Below are positions 43,742-53,128 of a stretch of DNA of 64,000 bases, piece by piece. The translations under genes were made by a program, and so were the position numbers. How positions within the stretch are numbered: position 1 is the stretch's first letter; each line of letters opens with the position of its first letter. Below the pieces are notes generated by a model. The model saw only the letters and a program-made list of their open reading frames with translations. It was not told the origin of the DNA and did not search any database. Source of the DNA: Vagococcus_D sp963518325 (lineage in GTDB: Bacteria > Bacillota > Bacilli > Lactobacillales > Vagococcaceae); assembly GCF_963518325.1 (NCBI RefSeq), contig NZ_CAUQJB010000003.1, forward strand, positions 124,001 to 188,000. The letters run 5' to 3'.

Positions 43742-45043
43742 ATGAATAAGTTTATCAATTTTTTAGATGAAAAGTTCGTTCCAATTGCATCAAGAATCGG
43801 TGCTCAGAGGCATCTAGTGGCTGTTAGAGATGGGTTTGTGGTCATTATGCCGATGATGATTATCGGCTCGTTAGCCGTTTTGGTCAATAACTTACCAATT
43901 GAAGCCTATCAAACCATGATGAACAGTATTTTTGGTGGTGACTCTTGGAAAACGCTAGCAGGTTATATTTCTCAGGGTAGTTTTAACATCATGTCTTTAG
44001 TCGTGACCTTTACGATTGCAGCTGCTTTGGCCAAAAACTATGGCAAAGATCAAATTACGACAGGTGCGATTGCTTTAACCTCTTTGGTGACCATCATGTT
44101 ACCACTAAAAAATGAAGAAGGGGGAAATATCGGATTGCCTTTCTCATGGATGGGTGCTCAAGGTTTGTTCATCGCCATTTTTGTTGCTTTAATTTCAGCG
44201 GAAATTTTTATTCGCCTAAGCAACAATAAAAAGATGGTGATTCAGATGCCGGATGGTGTACCGCCAGCAGTGTCAAAATCCTTTGCCTCGTTAGTACCAG
44301 CAATTTTAACGATTATTATCTTTGGTTTAATTAAAGTCTTATTCGATATCTTTGGCGTCAGTGACATTCACCAGTCTTTTTACGATGTCTTACAAGCTCC
44401 GATTGTTAAAATGGCCAATACCTTGCCAACGGCTCTGATTATTGTGTTACTGAATCACCTTTTCTGGTTCTTTGGTTTAAATGGTGGGAGTGTGTTAGAG
44501 CCAATCATGCAAAGTGTTTATTTACCAGCGATCGATCAAAATATTGCAGCGTTGCAAAATGGTGTTGATATTCCTAATATTGTCACTAAGCCATTTTTTG
44601 ATTCGTTTATCTATCTTGGTGGAACAGGCGCAACTTTAGCGTTAGTCGTCAGTGTGTTGCTCTTTACTAAAGCAAACAAACCTTATTCGGTTGTGTCTAA
44701 ACTATCATTGGCACCTGGTATTTTTAATATTAATGAGCCAGTGATGTTCGGTTTTCCAATCGTCTTAAATCCTATTTTATTTATTCCTTTCTTAGTGATT
44801 CCGATGATTTTAACGGTTATTTCTTATGTAGCACTAAGTGTGGGACTTGTACCAAAAACCGTGGTCATGGTGCCTTGGACAACACCACCGATTATTGGGG
44901 GCTTCTTAGCAACCGGGTCTTGGCGTGGCGGCGCATTAGCCTTGGTAAACTTTATTGTGGCGATTGTCTGCTACATGCCATTTCTAAAAGCAGCTGAAAA
45001 ACAATACCTAACTCAAATTGAAGCAGGCGACTCCCATGAGTAA
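43742..45043 (+). CDS. PTS EIIC, lactose/cellobiose family (no IIA/IIB beside it)
   Basis: The 433-residue permease resembles CelB/ChbC-type EIIC, with the motif LAPGIFNINEPVMFGFPIVLNP. It needs EIIA and EIIB from elsewhere; the operon 3-5 kb upstream encodes such a pair. The ATG at 43742 is 6 nt after AGGAGA. It is the first gene of a LacI/cre-controlled cluster that also holds GH170, D-serine dehydratase-like and RidA proteins, so its substrate is likely an amino-sugar or glycosyl-amino-acid compound; this is inference. Confidence 0.9.
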   Translation: MNKFINFLDEKFVPIASRIGAQRHLVAVRDGFVVIMPMMIIGSLAVLVNNLPIEAYQTMMNSIFGGDSWKTLAGYISQGSFNIMSLVVTFTIAAALAKNYGKDQITTGAIALTSLVTIMLPLKNEEGGNIGLPFSWMGAQGLFIAIFVALISAEIFIRLSNNKKMVIQMPDGVPPAVSKSFASLVPAILTIIIFGLIKVLFDIFGVSDIHQSFYDVLQAPIVKMANTLPTALIIVLLNHLFWFFGLNGGSVLEPIMQSVYLPAIDQNIAALQNGVDIPNIVTKPFFDSFIYLGGTGATLALVVSVLLFTKANKPYSVVSKLSLAPGIFNINEPVMFGFPIVLNPILFIPFLVIPMILTVISYVALSVGLVPKTVVMVPWTTPPIIGGFLATGSWRGGALALVNFIVAIVCYMPFLKAAEKQYLTQIEAGDSHE

Positions 45044-46133
45044 AAATTTAGGGATTTCGATTTATCCAGAAAAAACAACAGATGCTGAAAACAAGGCTTA
45101 TATTGATTTGGCCGCTAAATATGGTTATAGCCGACTCTTTACTTGTTTTTTGTCTCCTGAGTTAAGTAAAGATGACCTCTTGGCTAAGTACCAACCTTTA
45201 ATCGCCTATGGTAATCAAAAAGGACTGGCGACATATGTGGATGTCTATGCGTCATTTTTTGCCAAAATGGGGATTGAACTAGATGATTTATCATTCTTTC
45301 AAGAGTTAGGGGCGGCAGGGTTTCGCTTGGATCGTAGTTTTTCAGGTTCTGAGGAGGCCTTAATGTCTTATAATCCAGAAAAAATAATGATTGAAGTTAA
45401 CCTGAGCAATGACACGAGTTATGTGGATAATATTCTGGCTTTTGAGCCTAATAAAGAGCAAGTAGTAGGGTGTCATAATTTTTATCCTCAAGAATTTACA
45501 GGGTTAGATGAAGGCTTTTTCGTTGAGACCACACGTAAATTTCATGAGAAAGGGCTCCATACAGCGGCTTTTGTGACCTCACAGTCGGCTCAGTTCGGCC
45601 CTTGGGACATTAGTGAAGGACAACCAACACTGGAACGGGATCGCTATTTGCCAATGGATCTTCAAGCTAGAGCAATGTGGGCTTGTTCAGAGATTGACGA
45701 CATTATTGTTGGTAATGCCTTCGCTTCGGAAGCGGAACTGAAGGCATTGTCACTGATTGATCCTAGTCTAGTGACATTAAGGATTGAGTTGTCAGAAGAG
45801 CTGAGCCCTTTAGAGGAGCAAATTTGTTTTGACGTCCTGCATTTTCAACGGGGAGATATTTCCAGTTATATGGTGCGCTCGACAACGCCTCGATCGATTT
45901 ATAAAGGACAGGCGATTAAAGAGAATCCTAGACAGGCAAAAATTCAGCCAGGTGATGTTTTAATTGCAAATCAGACTTATGGGATTTATGCAGGGGAATT
46001 GCAAATTGCGTTAAAAGAGCGGGAAAATCAAGGCCAGTGGAATGTGATTGGGCACATTCCTCAAGAAGAAGCCTTTCTGATTGAGTATATAACGCCTTGG
46101 AAAAAGTTTAAATTTAGAAAAGAAGTGATTTGA
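45036..46133 (+). CDS. MupG/DUF871 family (GH170) 6-phospho-N-acetylmuramidase-like protein
   Basis: The 365-residue protein has a TIM-barrel part (LGISIYPEKTT onward, residues 1-240) and a C-terminal beta-rich cyclophilin-like domain (about 255-365; MVRSTTPRSIYKGQAI). This matches DUF871, founded by staphylococcal MupG, which cleaves MurNAc 6-phosphate-GlcNAc after PTS uptake. Here it follows a PTS IIC gene, overlapping it by 8 nt, which fits action on a phosphorylated disaccharide or glycoside. The ATG at 45036 is chosen, with AGGCGA upstream. Confidence 0.85.
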   Translation: MSKNLGISIYPEKTTDAENKAYIDLAAKYGYSRLFTCFLSPELSKDDLLAKYQPLIAYGNQKGLATYVDVYASFFAKMGIELDDLSFFQELGAAGFRLDRSFSGSEEALMSYNPEKIMIEVNLSNDTSYVDNILAFEPNKEQVVGCHNFYPQEFTGLDEGFFVETTRKFHEKGLHTAAFVTSQSAQFGPWDISEGQPTLERDRYLPMDLQARAMWACSEIDDIIVGNAFASEAELKALSLIDPSLVTLRIELSEELSPLEEQICFDVLHFQRGDISSYMVRSTTPRSIYKGQAIKENPRQAKIQPGDVLIANQTYGIYAGELQIALKERENQGQWNVIGHIPQEEAFLIEYITPWKKFKFRKEVI

Positions 46134-47209
46134 TGGAAACACCAGCTGTATTGATTAATCAACAAGTTCTGGAAAATAATATTCTAAGAATGGCTGAAAA
46201 GGTTGGGGAAACGAAAAGAGTTCAGTTGCGACCTCATATTAAGACCCACAAAAACCCTGAGATTGCCAAAAGACAACTGGATAGTGGCGCCGTTGGGATT
46301 ACAGTAGCGAAGCTAGGGGAAGCGGAGGTGATGATTGATGGGGGGATTCAGGATATTTTTCTGGCTTACCCACTCGTTACAACTGACAAACTTAATTGGG
46401 GACTAAGTCTAGCGAAAACAATCGATCGTTTTATATTTAGTGTGGATACATTTGAGGGGGCAGAGCGTTTAAACCAGGTGGCCGAAAATCGGGGAATGAC
46501 TGTGGAGATTCGGCTGGAAATTAATACAGGATTGAATCGAACCGGTGTTGAGCTAGAAGAGGGTGTTACATTTGCCGAAAGTCTAAGGCAGTTCAAACAA
46601 CTTAAGTTGACGGGGATTTATACTTATCGTGGGTCAAAATTATTAGATGGCGAAGCGACCAAAGATACTTATTCGGCTGGAATTGAAGAAGGCACTGCTA
46701 TGGTAGGCTTAGCTAAAGACTTAAGGGAAGTAGGCATTGACATTAAAGATGTCAGTGTTGGTTCTTCATTGAGCATTGATGGCGTGTTGGCAGTGGAAGG
46801 CGTCACGGAAGTTCGACCAGGAACCTATGTGTTTAATGATGCGATGCAAATGTCTTACGGTGTTTGTAGCCAAGTTGATTGTGCCGCTACCGTTTTGGTA
46901 ACAGTCGTCAGCAAGCACGGGAAGCGAATCGTCATCGATGGTGGCAGCAAGGCATTTGCCACTGATGTTCAACCCACAAAGGTGCCGACGCTCATTAGTG
47001 GATTTGGGTGTGTTAAGGGATATCCAAACGTGCTTTTTGAGCGGATGAATGAAGAGCATGGAGTACTGCTTTTGACCGATGAAGAGATTCAAATTGGGGA
47101 TACCTTGGAACTTATTCCCAATCATATATGCAGTACCATTAATTTATACGATGTTTATTATGTTAATCAACAAGCCGTAGCGATTGCTGCTCGCGGCAAA
47201 ACTCAATAG
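46133..47209 (+). CDS. PLP-dependent D-serine dehydratase (DSD1)-like enzyme
   Basis: The 358-residue fold-type III PLP enzyme has the PLP-binding Lys37 in RPHIKTHK. The C-terminal metal pair His331-Ile-Cys333 (PNHICSTINLYD) follows the His-x-Cys zinc pattern of eukaryotic-type D-serine dehydratases, rather than the His-x-Asp pattern of D-threonine aldolases. D-serine dehydration gives aminoacrylate, then pyruvate and ammonia. The ATG overlaps the previous stop (TGATG), giving coupling. Followed by RidA, which clears that same intermediate. Other D-hydroxyamino acids remain possible substrates. Confidence 0.82.
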   Translation: METPAVLINQQVLENNILRMAEKVGETKRVQLRPHIKTHKNPEIAKRQLDSGAVGITVAKLGEAEVMIDGGIQDIFLAYPLVTTDKLNWGLSLAKTIDRFIFSVDTFEGAERLNQVAENRGMTVEIRLEINTGLNRTGVELEEGVTFAESLRQFKQLKLTGIYTYRGSKLLDGEATKDTYSAGIEEGTAMVGLAKDLREVGIDIKDVSVGSSLSIDGVLAVEGVTEVRPGTYVFNDAMQMSYGVCSQVDCAATVLVTVVSKHGKRIVIDGGSKAFATDVQPTKVPTLISGFGCVKGYPNVLFERMNEEHGVLLLTDEEIQIGDTLELIPNHICSTINLYDVYYVNQQAVAIAARGKTQ

Positions 47210-47225
47210 AAAGTAAGTGAATAAG

Positions 47226-47687
47226 ATGTCAAAAGTAGAAGAAATTCTGGCAAGTAAAGGGTTATTTTTAGAGGAAGTGCCAACGCCTGTTGCAGAATAT
47301 GTGCCATCAAAAGTTGTCGGGAATTTGTTGTATACCTCAGGCTGTGACTGTCGTCGCAATGGAACATTGCTTTACGCTGGAAAATTAGGCAAAGATTTGA
47401 CCTTGGCACAAGGCCAGGAAGCAGCTCAACAAGTAGTGGTTAATCTTTTGTCAGTGTTGAAAAAAGAATTAGGTGACCTCGACAAAATTAAACAAGTAGT
47501 TAAAATGCTGGCGTTTGTCAATTCAACAGATGATTATGTTGAGCAACCATATGTAATCAATGGCGCCTCGCAGTTGCTGGTAGAAGTTTTTGGTGAAAAA
47601 GGAAGACATGCCAGATCGGCAATTGGAACGAACACTTTGCCATTTGATACCCCGGTTGAAATTGAGTTGATAGTCGAGTTACACTAA
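47226..47687 (+). CDS. RidA/YjgF-like protein
   Basis: The 153-residue member of the YjgF/YER057c/UK114 superfamily has VVGNLLYTSGCDCRRNG near the start, and GRHARSAIGTNTLPFDTPVEIELIVELH at the end with the Arg that binds the carboxylate in active RidA proteins. These proteins hydrolyse reactive enamine/imine intermediates made by PLP enzymes. Its place directly after the D-serine dehydratase-like gene fits that job. The ATG at 47226 has only a weak binding site. Confidence 0.88.
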   Translation: MSKVEEILASKGLFLEEVPTPVAEYVPSKVVGNLLYTSGCDCRRNGTLLYAGKLGKDLTLAQGQEAAQQVVVNLLSVLKKELGDLDKIKQVVKMLAFVNSTDDYVEQPYVINGASQLLVEVFGEKGRHARSAIGTNTLPFDTPVEIELIVELH

Positions 47688-47691
47688 TGGT

Positions 47692-47733
47692 AAACTATGG
47701 ATGCTAAGTAAAACTGGCATCCATAGTTTTTTT
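47692..47733 (+). terminator. Terminator after the RidA gene
   Basis: AAACTATGGATGC pairs with GCATCCATAGTTT (47693-47704 with 47717-47729) and is followed by T. Confidence 0.92.
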
Positions 47734-47932
47734 GTAGCTGTAGGCATCCCGTCACATAATTTGAATAGCTAGTACCACTGATAATCAATTGGATGTGCAA
47801 AGAGTGTCACTTTTAGCTGCTGTTCAGCTGAAAGGTTAAGGGCTGTTCGTGAGGAGTTAATAAGTAGATCTAGACCTAAGCAACACATAATCTGGGAATG
47901 GCGGATCAAAAAAGAAAAAGAAGGTGGCAACA

Positions 47933-48907
47933 GTGGGACAAGTAACCATTAAAGATATTGCTGAAATGGCAGGCGTTTCTAAGACCATTGTGTCGCAGTA
48001 TTTAAATAATAACTATAAGTTTATGAGTGTGAAGACCAAAGATAAAATCGAAGCAATCATTAAGGAAACCAATTATATACCTAAAAGCAGTGCCCGTAAT
48101 TTGAAGTTTAAAAAAATTACAGTGCTAAATATTATTGTCGCAAATCTGGAGAGTTCTTTTTCCACCCAAATTGTGCAGCAAATGGATAAACGACTTAATT
48201 CAGAGGATGTCCATGTGATTATTTCAAACTCAGCTGATGATGAAAAGAAAGAGCGATTATTAATTGAGCAGGCTATTTCTCAGGATGTGGATCAAGTGGT
48301 GATTTTTCCTGTGAGCAATAACCCAGAGCATTATCAGTTATTAAAACGAAATAAGATTGCTACCGTCTACGTGGATCGGATTCCTGCAGAAGAGGGAGCC
48401 TGTGTTTTATTGAATAATAAAGAAGCCATCGTAGAGAGTGTTAGTAGTTTGATTGCCAGAGGAAATAAACAAATCGTTTATTTGAGTTTGCCATTGGTTG
48501 ATTATCTAACCCCACGGACTGAGCGATTACAAGCCTTTAATCAGGCGATGGAAGTGGAAGAAAGTATCTTGCCTACAGTTCTTTCAGGAAGTGAATCAAC
48601 CTTAAAGAAACGAATTGAGACACTGCTAAAAAGTAAAAATTATTTTCCCACGGCTTTTATAGCGTCTAATGACACTTGCTTAAAGATATTACTGCGAGTA
48701 TTGAAAGAGCACCAATATCATGGAAAGGATTTTGATATCGTAACTGTGGATGGATTGGAATTATTCGAACTATTTGACGACATCTATATGACGATTGAGC
48801 ATCCTATTGATGAGATTTGTACGAAAATTATTGAATGCCTTAACCAACAAAGTGAGAATCAGAAGGTCTTTCGCTTTTCACCTATTTATTACCGACAGAC
48901 GAACTAG
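47933..48907 (+). CDS. LacI-family transcriptional regulator
   Basis: The 324-residue regulator has the N-terminal LacI helix-turn-helix (VTIKDIAEMAGVSKTIVSQYLNNNYKFMS) and hinge (YIPKSSARNLK), then a periplasmic-binding-protein-like sugar-sensing domain (FIASNDTCLKILLRVL, DIVTVDG). It probably binds the ATTAACCGGTTAAT palindrome upstream of the PTS-GH170 cluster. GTG 47933 is preferred over GTG 47924 because AAGGTGG (47921-47927) then has proper spacing. Confidence 0.9.
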   Translation: MGQVTIKDIAEMAGVSKTIVSQYLNNNYKFMSVKTKDKIEAIIKETNYIPKSSARNLKFKKITVLNIIVANLESSFSTQIVQQMDKRLNSEDVHVIISNSADDEKKERLLIEQAISQDVDQVVIFPVSNNPEHYQLLKRNKIATVYVDRIPAEEGACVLLNNKEAIVESVSSLIARGNKQIVYLSLPLVDYLTPRTERLQAFNQAMEVEESILPTVLSGSESTLKKRIETLLKSKNYFPTAFIASNDTCLKILLRVLKEHQYHGKDFDIVTVDGLELFELFDDIYMTIEHPIDEICTKIIECLNQQSENQKVFRFSPIYYRQTN

Positions 48908-48957
48908 CATAGGTGTAAATGGTGAGCTGGCTGAAAGTTTGAAAGGGGGACTCTTTG

Positions 48958-50295
48958 ATGATTAGTGAAGAACTAACGATTGCTGAAACCAGTCGCTTAT
49001 TGCAAAAAAAAGTACTTTCTGTTTGTGAGCTAACTGAAATGTTTATTGAGCGTAATGCTAAAGTAGAACCGAAAATTAAAGCTTGGGCTTATCGTCAATC
49101 AAGGGAGACGTTACTTAAGAGGGCAAAGGAAATTGATCAAAGTGACTTAGCTAAGCGCTCAATTCTTGCTGGAATTCCCTATGGAGCCAAAGATATTATC
49201 TATACGAAGGGGATTCCCACAGAAGCAGGTTCTAAAACGTTAGCTGGCTTTATTCCCAATCATGACGCCACTCTTATTGAACAATTGACAAATTTGGGGG
49301 CGATGCTCTTAGGGAAGACAACTACAGCAGAATTTGCTAGTGGCGGAGGTGCACCAGATACCTGCAATCCTTGGAACTTAGGTCATACACCTGGTGGTTC
49401 TAGCACTGGTTCGGCGGCAGCTGTCTCCAGCGGTATGGCTTTATTCGCTATCGGGACTCAGACCTCAGGTTCGGTTATTCGACCGGCTGCCTATACGGGG
49501 ATTACGGCTTTGAAACCCACCTATGGCCAACTGTCAAAATCAGGAATTATTCCTGCTAGTTGGAGCATTGACACGGTTGGGATTTTCACGAAAACAGTGG
49601 AAGATGTGGCGATAGTTTACAATCAATTAGTCACTCGAAATCGAAGCGAAGACACAATAGCCTTAGCTCCGAAGCAAGCACTAGGAGAAAATGGCAGTCA
49701 TCCTTACCGCCTAGCCGTCGTTACAGATGATTATTTTCAAGGGAGTTCGGAGGTGATGTTAGCTTTTGAACAGGCCATCAGTTTGCTTGAAAGATGTGGG
49801 TTTGTGATCATCAGCTGTCAAATGCCTGAGATATTTAAAGAGGCCAATGAAGCACACGGTATTGTGGTTGATTCAGAGACAGCCCAGTATCATCAGGACT
49901 TTTTTAAACAGAAAGAGCTCTATAGCCCTGAACTAAGAGAGGATATTGAAACTGGTTTAACTTACACGGCTACGGATTATTTAAAGGCTCAGCAAATTCG
50001 TTGGCAGTATCAACAACAGCTGGCTGAATTATTCCAAACAGTAGATGTCTTAGTGACGCCTGCGACACCTGTGACCGCGCCTAAAGGGCTAAAATCAACA
50101 GGCTCTCCAATTTTCAATAAACCATTTTCAAATGCGGGTGTACCTGTGTTAACGATTCCGATTGGTTTTTCGAAAGTAACGGGGTTACCAATCGGCATTC
50201 AATTGATTGCTAATCGTTTTTCTGAACAACAACTAATTGACATTGGACTGGCTTTTCAGGGAGTGAGTCAGGTTCATTTGCAAAGGCCACTTTAA
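48958..50295 (+). CDS. Amidase signature family enzyme (GatA-like)
   Basis: The 445-residue amidase has the Ser-cisSer-Lys triad regions readable: PYGAKDIIYTKG (Lys), GHTPGGSSTGSAAAVSSG and QTSGSVIRPAAYTG (nucleophile-containing). No gatB or gatC is adjacent, so it is likely a stand-alone amidase acting on a small amide rather than the tRNA amidotransferase subunit. It follows the LacI gene by about 50 bp and may belong to the same nutrient cluster. ATG 48958 follows GAAAGGGGGA. Confidence 0.85.
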   Translation: MISEELTIAETSRLLQKKVLSVCELTEMFIERNAKVEPKIKAWAYRQSRETLLKRAKEIDQSDLAKRSILAGIPYGAKDIIYTKGIPTEAGSKTLAGFIPNHDATLIEQLTNLGAMLLGKTTTAEFASGGGAPDTCNPWNLGHTPGGSSTGSAAAVSSGMALFAIGTQTSGSVIRPAAYTGITALKPTYGQLSKSGIIPASWSIDTVGIFTKTVEDVAIVYNQLVTRNRSEDTIALAPKQALGENGSHPYRLAVVTDDYFQGSSEVMLAFEQAISLLERCGFVIISCQMPEIFKEANEAHGIVVDSETAQYHQDFFKQKELYSPELREDIETGLTYTATDYLKAQQIRWQYQQQLAELFQTVDVLVTPATPVTAPKGLKSTGSPIFNKPFSNAGVPVLTIPIGFSKVTGLPIGIQLIANRFSEQQLIDIGLAFQGVSQVHLQRPL

Positions 50296-50337
50296 ACAGC
50301 TACCGTTCATTAGACAACATAACTGTAGCTGTTTTTC
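50294..50337. terminator. Terminator between amidase and menI
   Basis: AAACAGCTAC (50294-50303) pairs with GTAGCTGTTT (50325-50334) between convergent genes; T on the plus side and A on the other suggest use in both directions. Confidence 0.8.
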
Positions 50338-50340
50338 CAT

Positions 50341-50709
50341 CTAGCTCGGTTTATCAATGATCATTAAGCTACAAGTGCTATGGCTGATGATGAGACCAGC
50401 TTGATTGGTAATTCTGATTTCCCAGACGTGCACCTTTTTTCCCTGACTAATCGGTAGAGCTGTTGCAGTAATGGTACCAAGTCCAGTACTTTTTAAATGG
50501 CGGGTCTGAATATCCATTCCCACGGGAATTTGCTTATCTGACTCAAGCCAGGCATTAGCGCCAAGGCTGGCAGCTGTTTCGGCTAGGACCGCTGAGACAC
50601 CGCCATGCATTAAGCCATAAGGTTGTAGTAAGTCGCTAGTAATTGGCAGAGAAAGCACCACTTTGTTACCAGAAACCAGCTCTTCTTTTATTCCTAAAAA
50701 ATCAATCAT
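50341..50709 (-). CDS. menI: Hotdog-fold acyl-CoA thioesterase, probable DHNA-CoA hydrolase
   Basis: The 122-residue PaaI/MenI-type hotdog protein has GLMHGGVSAVLAETAASLGA, with the catalytic His-Gly-Gly and Glu, followed by VGMDIQTRHLKST. It would hydrolyse 1,4-dihydroxy-2-naphthoyl-CoA in menaquinone synthesis; the function is supported by divergence from menB, 116 bp away. The ATG at 50709 follows GAGGGA; longer frames are less likely. Confidence 0.82.
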   Translation of the reverse strand: MIDFLGIKEELVSGNKVVLSLPITSDLLQPYGLMHGGVSAVLAETAASLGANAWLESDKQIPVGMDIQTRHLKSTGLGTITATALPISQGKKVHVWEIRITNQAGLIISHSTCSLMIIDKPS

Positions 50710-50825
50710 CGTCAATCCCTCTTTTTCAGTCATTAGTATTGCTTCATTAAACCATAAAAATGCTTTTCCTTCAATTTTTTGAGCGAAATCGTGTATAATA
50801 TGGTAGTTATGGAAAGGATGTACAC

Positions 50826-51641
50826 ATGATGAATTGGACAACGATTAAAGAGTATCAAGATATTTTATTTGAAAAACAAGGGGCTATTGCGAAGATTTCG
50901 ATTAATCGACCCCGCGTGCATAATGCTTTTACACCGCTAACGGTTTCAGAGATGATTGAGGCATTTACTATTTCGAGAGATGACGCTTCAATCGGCGTGA
51001 TTATCTTAACGGGTGAAGGGGATAAAGCTTTTTGTTCCGGTGGCGATCAAAGTGTTCGTGGTAATGGTGGTTATATCGGTGAGGACAATATTCCTCGTTT
51101 GAATGTCCTAGATTTACAACGCCTAATTCGGGTTATTCCTAAACCGGTTATTGCTATGGTAAAAGGCTGGTCAATCGGAGGCGGTAATGTCCTACAATTG
51201 GTCTGTGATTTAACGATTGCAGCGGATAATGCCGTTTTTGGCCAAACAGGTCCGAATGTCGGTAGTTTTGATGCTGGTTATGGCTCTGGTTATTTAGCTC
51301 GCGTAGTAGGACATAAAAAGGCAAAAGAAGTTTGGTTTATGTGCAAGCAGTATTCCGCACAAGAGGCGCTTGAAATGGGTTGGATTAACACGGTCGTACC
51401 TTTGGATCAAGTGGAAGCTGAGACGATTTCATGGGCAGAGGAAATGTTGAAAAAAAGCCCAACTGCCTTGCGCTTTATTAAAGCTGCCATGAATGCTGAT
51501 ACAGATGGTTTAGCTGGTTTGCAACAATTTGCTGGTGATGCGACAATGCTGTATTACACCACCGATGAAGGCAAAGAAGGTAAAAATGCTTTCCTTGAAA
51601 AACGTGACCCTGATTTCGATCAATTCCCTAAATTCCCGTAA
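50826..51641 (+). CDS. menB: 1,4-dihydroxy-2-naphthoyl-CoA synthase
   Basis: The 271-residue crotonase-family enzyme closes the second ring in menaquinone synthesis from o-succinylbenzoyl-CoA. Segments typical for MenB are FCSGGDQSVRG, MVKGWSIGGGNVLQLVCDLTIAADNAVFGQTGPNVGSFD and the C-terminal FLEKRDPDF. Length equals the family. AAAGGA lies 7 nt before the ATG. It is followed by menE. Confidence 0.95.
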   Translation: MMNWTTIKEYQDILFEKQGAIAKISINRPRVHNAFTPLTVSEMIEAFTISRDDASIGVIILTGEGDKAFCSGGDQSVRGNGGYIGEDNIPRLNVLDLQRLIRVIPKPVIAMVKGWSIGGGNVLQLVCDLTIAADNAVFGQTGPNVGSFDAGYGSGYLARVVGHKKAKEVWFMCKQYSAQEALEMGWINTVVPLDQVEAETISWAEEMLKKSPTALRFIKAAMNADTDGLAGLQQFAGDATMLYYTTDEGKEGKNAFLEKRDPDFDQFPKFP

Positions 51642-51643
51642 TC

Positions 51644-53080
51644 ATGGAAAATTGGGTCTTAAAACGAAGTCGAATCAGCCCTGATCAAGTTGGGCTGGTT
51701 TATGGGCATCAGACGTGGACATTTAAGGAAATAGCCGAAGCCTCTTTGAGAATGGCGGCAGCTATTTATGACGTAAGTCCCAAGCTAAAGCGAGTTGCGG
51801 TGATTGGTGGCAATACGGCAGATTTTTATTTATTATTACTATCCCTTCAGCATTTAGCCGTGGAGGTAGTGGTTTTGAATAGTCGATTAAGCCTGAATGA
51901 AATCGAGCAGCAAGTCACTATTTCGGAACCGGATTTAGTGATTTATGAAAGCCCCTATGAACAAAAGGTCGCAGCTGTCAGGACACCGAAAGTGGTATTA
52001 GGGAATTGGCAAGAGCCAGACCTGACTGATTTTGCGCCAGTTGGCCAGATTGAATCGTGGCAAGTGGCGACGATCATGTTTACCTCAGGTACGACGGGTA
52101 CGCCAAAAGGGGTTAAACAAACCTTTGGCAATCACTTGGCAAGTGCAATCGGGTCGGTTTTAAACCTTGGGATGTTACCAAGTGACAAGTGGTTGTTAGC
52201 TGTTCCTCTTTATCATATCAGTGGCTATTCCATGCTGATAAAAAGTTTGCTGTATGGCAATACGGTGTATCTTGTTGAAAAGTTTGACCCACGGTTGATT
52301 GGTGAACTAGCGGCTTCCGTCAACATCACGCATATTTCCCTAGTGCCCACTATGCTAGCTGCTTTGCTGAAAGAGCCGGACTTTCTTAAAGGTGAGTCAT
52401 TACGTTGCCTCTTGTTAGGTGGCGCGCCACTATCGGCGTCTTTATTGGCTCAAAGCGAAGAAGCAAACTTGCCAGTGATCCAGTCCTTTGGCATGACCGA
52501 AACCGCCTCTCAGGTACTGGCTTTAAATAGCCGTGATGCTAAGCGGAAAAGGGGATCCAGTGGCCAGCCTTTATTGCCAGTGGAAGTCAGAATCGAAGAA
52601 ACCGAATCAGGGATTGGTGAGATTCTGATTAAGGGACCAAACCTTTCGCCCGGTTATCTAAATGCTGAGATGGCTAAAACTAGAGATGGATTCTTTAAGA
52701 CAGGTGACATCGGTTACTTGGATGATGAGGGGTTTCTCTATGTTGTGGGACGAGGAAAAGAGCTGATTATTTCTGGCGGTGAGAACATTTATCCCTTAAT
52801 GGTGGAAAATGCTCTGACCTTAGTAGAAAGCATCAAAGAAGTGGCGGTTGTGGGTGAAGAGGATGACTATTGGGGTGAAAAGGTCGTGGCATACGTGGTA
52901 ACTTCTGATAACCAGCCATTGAATCTGACCGCTATCAGCGCCCAGATTGAAGCAGACCTAGGAACCTTTAAACAACCGAAAATCTATTATCAAGTGGTCG
53001 AATTACCTCGTAATTCACTTGGGAAATTACAAAAAAAACGCTTAGCTCAACTGGATATAATCGCAACTTACTATCATTAA
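51644..53080 (+). CDS. menE: o-succinylbenzoate-CoA ligase
   Basis: The 478-residue adenylate-forming enzyme has the P-loop-like motif FTSGTTGTPKG, QSFGMTETAS, the hinge GDIGYLDDEGFLYVVGR and the late catalytic Lys in NSLGKLQKK. It activates o-succinylbenzoate to its CoA thioester, the substrate of MenB. It begins 2 bp after the menB stop. Remaining men genes are not in the window. Confidence 0.93.
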   Translation: MENWVLKRSRISPDQVGLVYGHQTWTFKEIAEASLRMAAAIYDVSPKLKRVAVIGGNTADFYLLLLSLQHLAVEVVVLNSRLSLNEIEQQVTISEPDLVIYESPYEQKVAAVRTPKVVLGNWQEPDLTDFAPVGQIESWQVATIMFTSGTTGTPKGVKQTFGNHLASAIGSVLNLGMLPSDKWLLAVPLYHISGYSMLIKSLLYGNTVYLVEKFDPRLIGELAASVNITHISLVPTMLAALLKEPDFLKGESLRCLLLGGAPLSASLLAQSEEANLPVIQSFGMTETASQVLALNSRDAKRKRGSSGQPLLPVEVRIEETESGIGEILIKGPNLSPGYLNAEMAKTRDGFFKTGDIGYLDDEGFLYVVGRGKELIISGGENIYPLMVENALTLVESIKEVAVVGEEDDYWGEKVVAYVVTSDNQPLNLTAISAQIEADLGTFKQPKIYYQVVELPRNSLGKLQKKRLAQLDIIATYYH

Positions 53081-53085
53081 ATAGT

Positions 53086-53128
53086 AAAAAGCTCATGCCA
53101 ACTTTTTTAGAAGGCATGAGCTTTTTTT
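53086..53128. terminator. Terminator after menE, probably bidirectional
   Basis: AAAAAGCTCATGCC pairs with GGCATGAGCTTTTT (53086-53099 with 53113-53126), followed by T. The convergent lipoprotein gene ends at 53127. Confidence 0.93.

Noticed and set aside
46766..47409. Minus-strand frames opposite the PLP enzyme and RidA genes
   Set aside because: They are shadows of well-supported plus-strand genes and have no binding sites or recognisable features.
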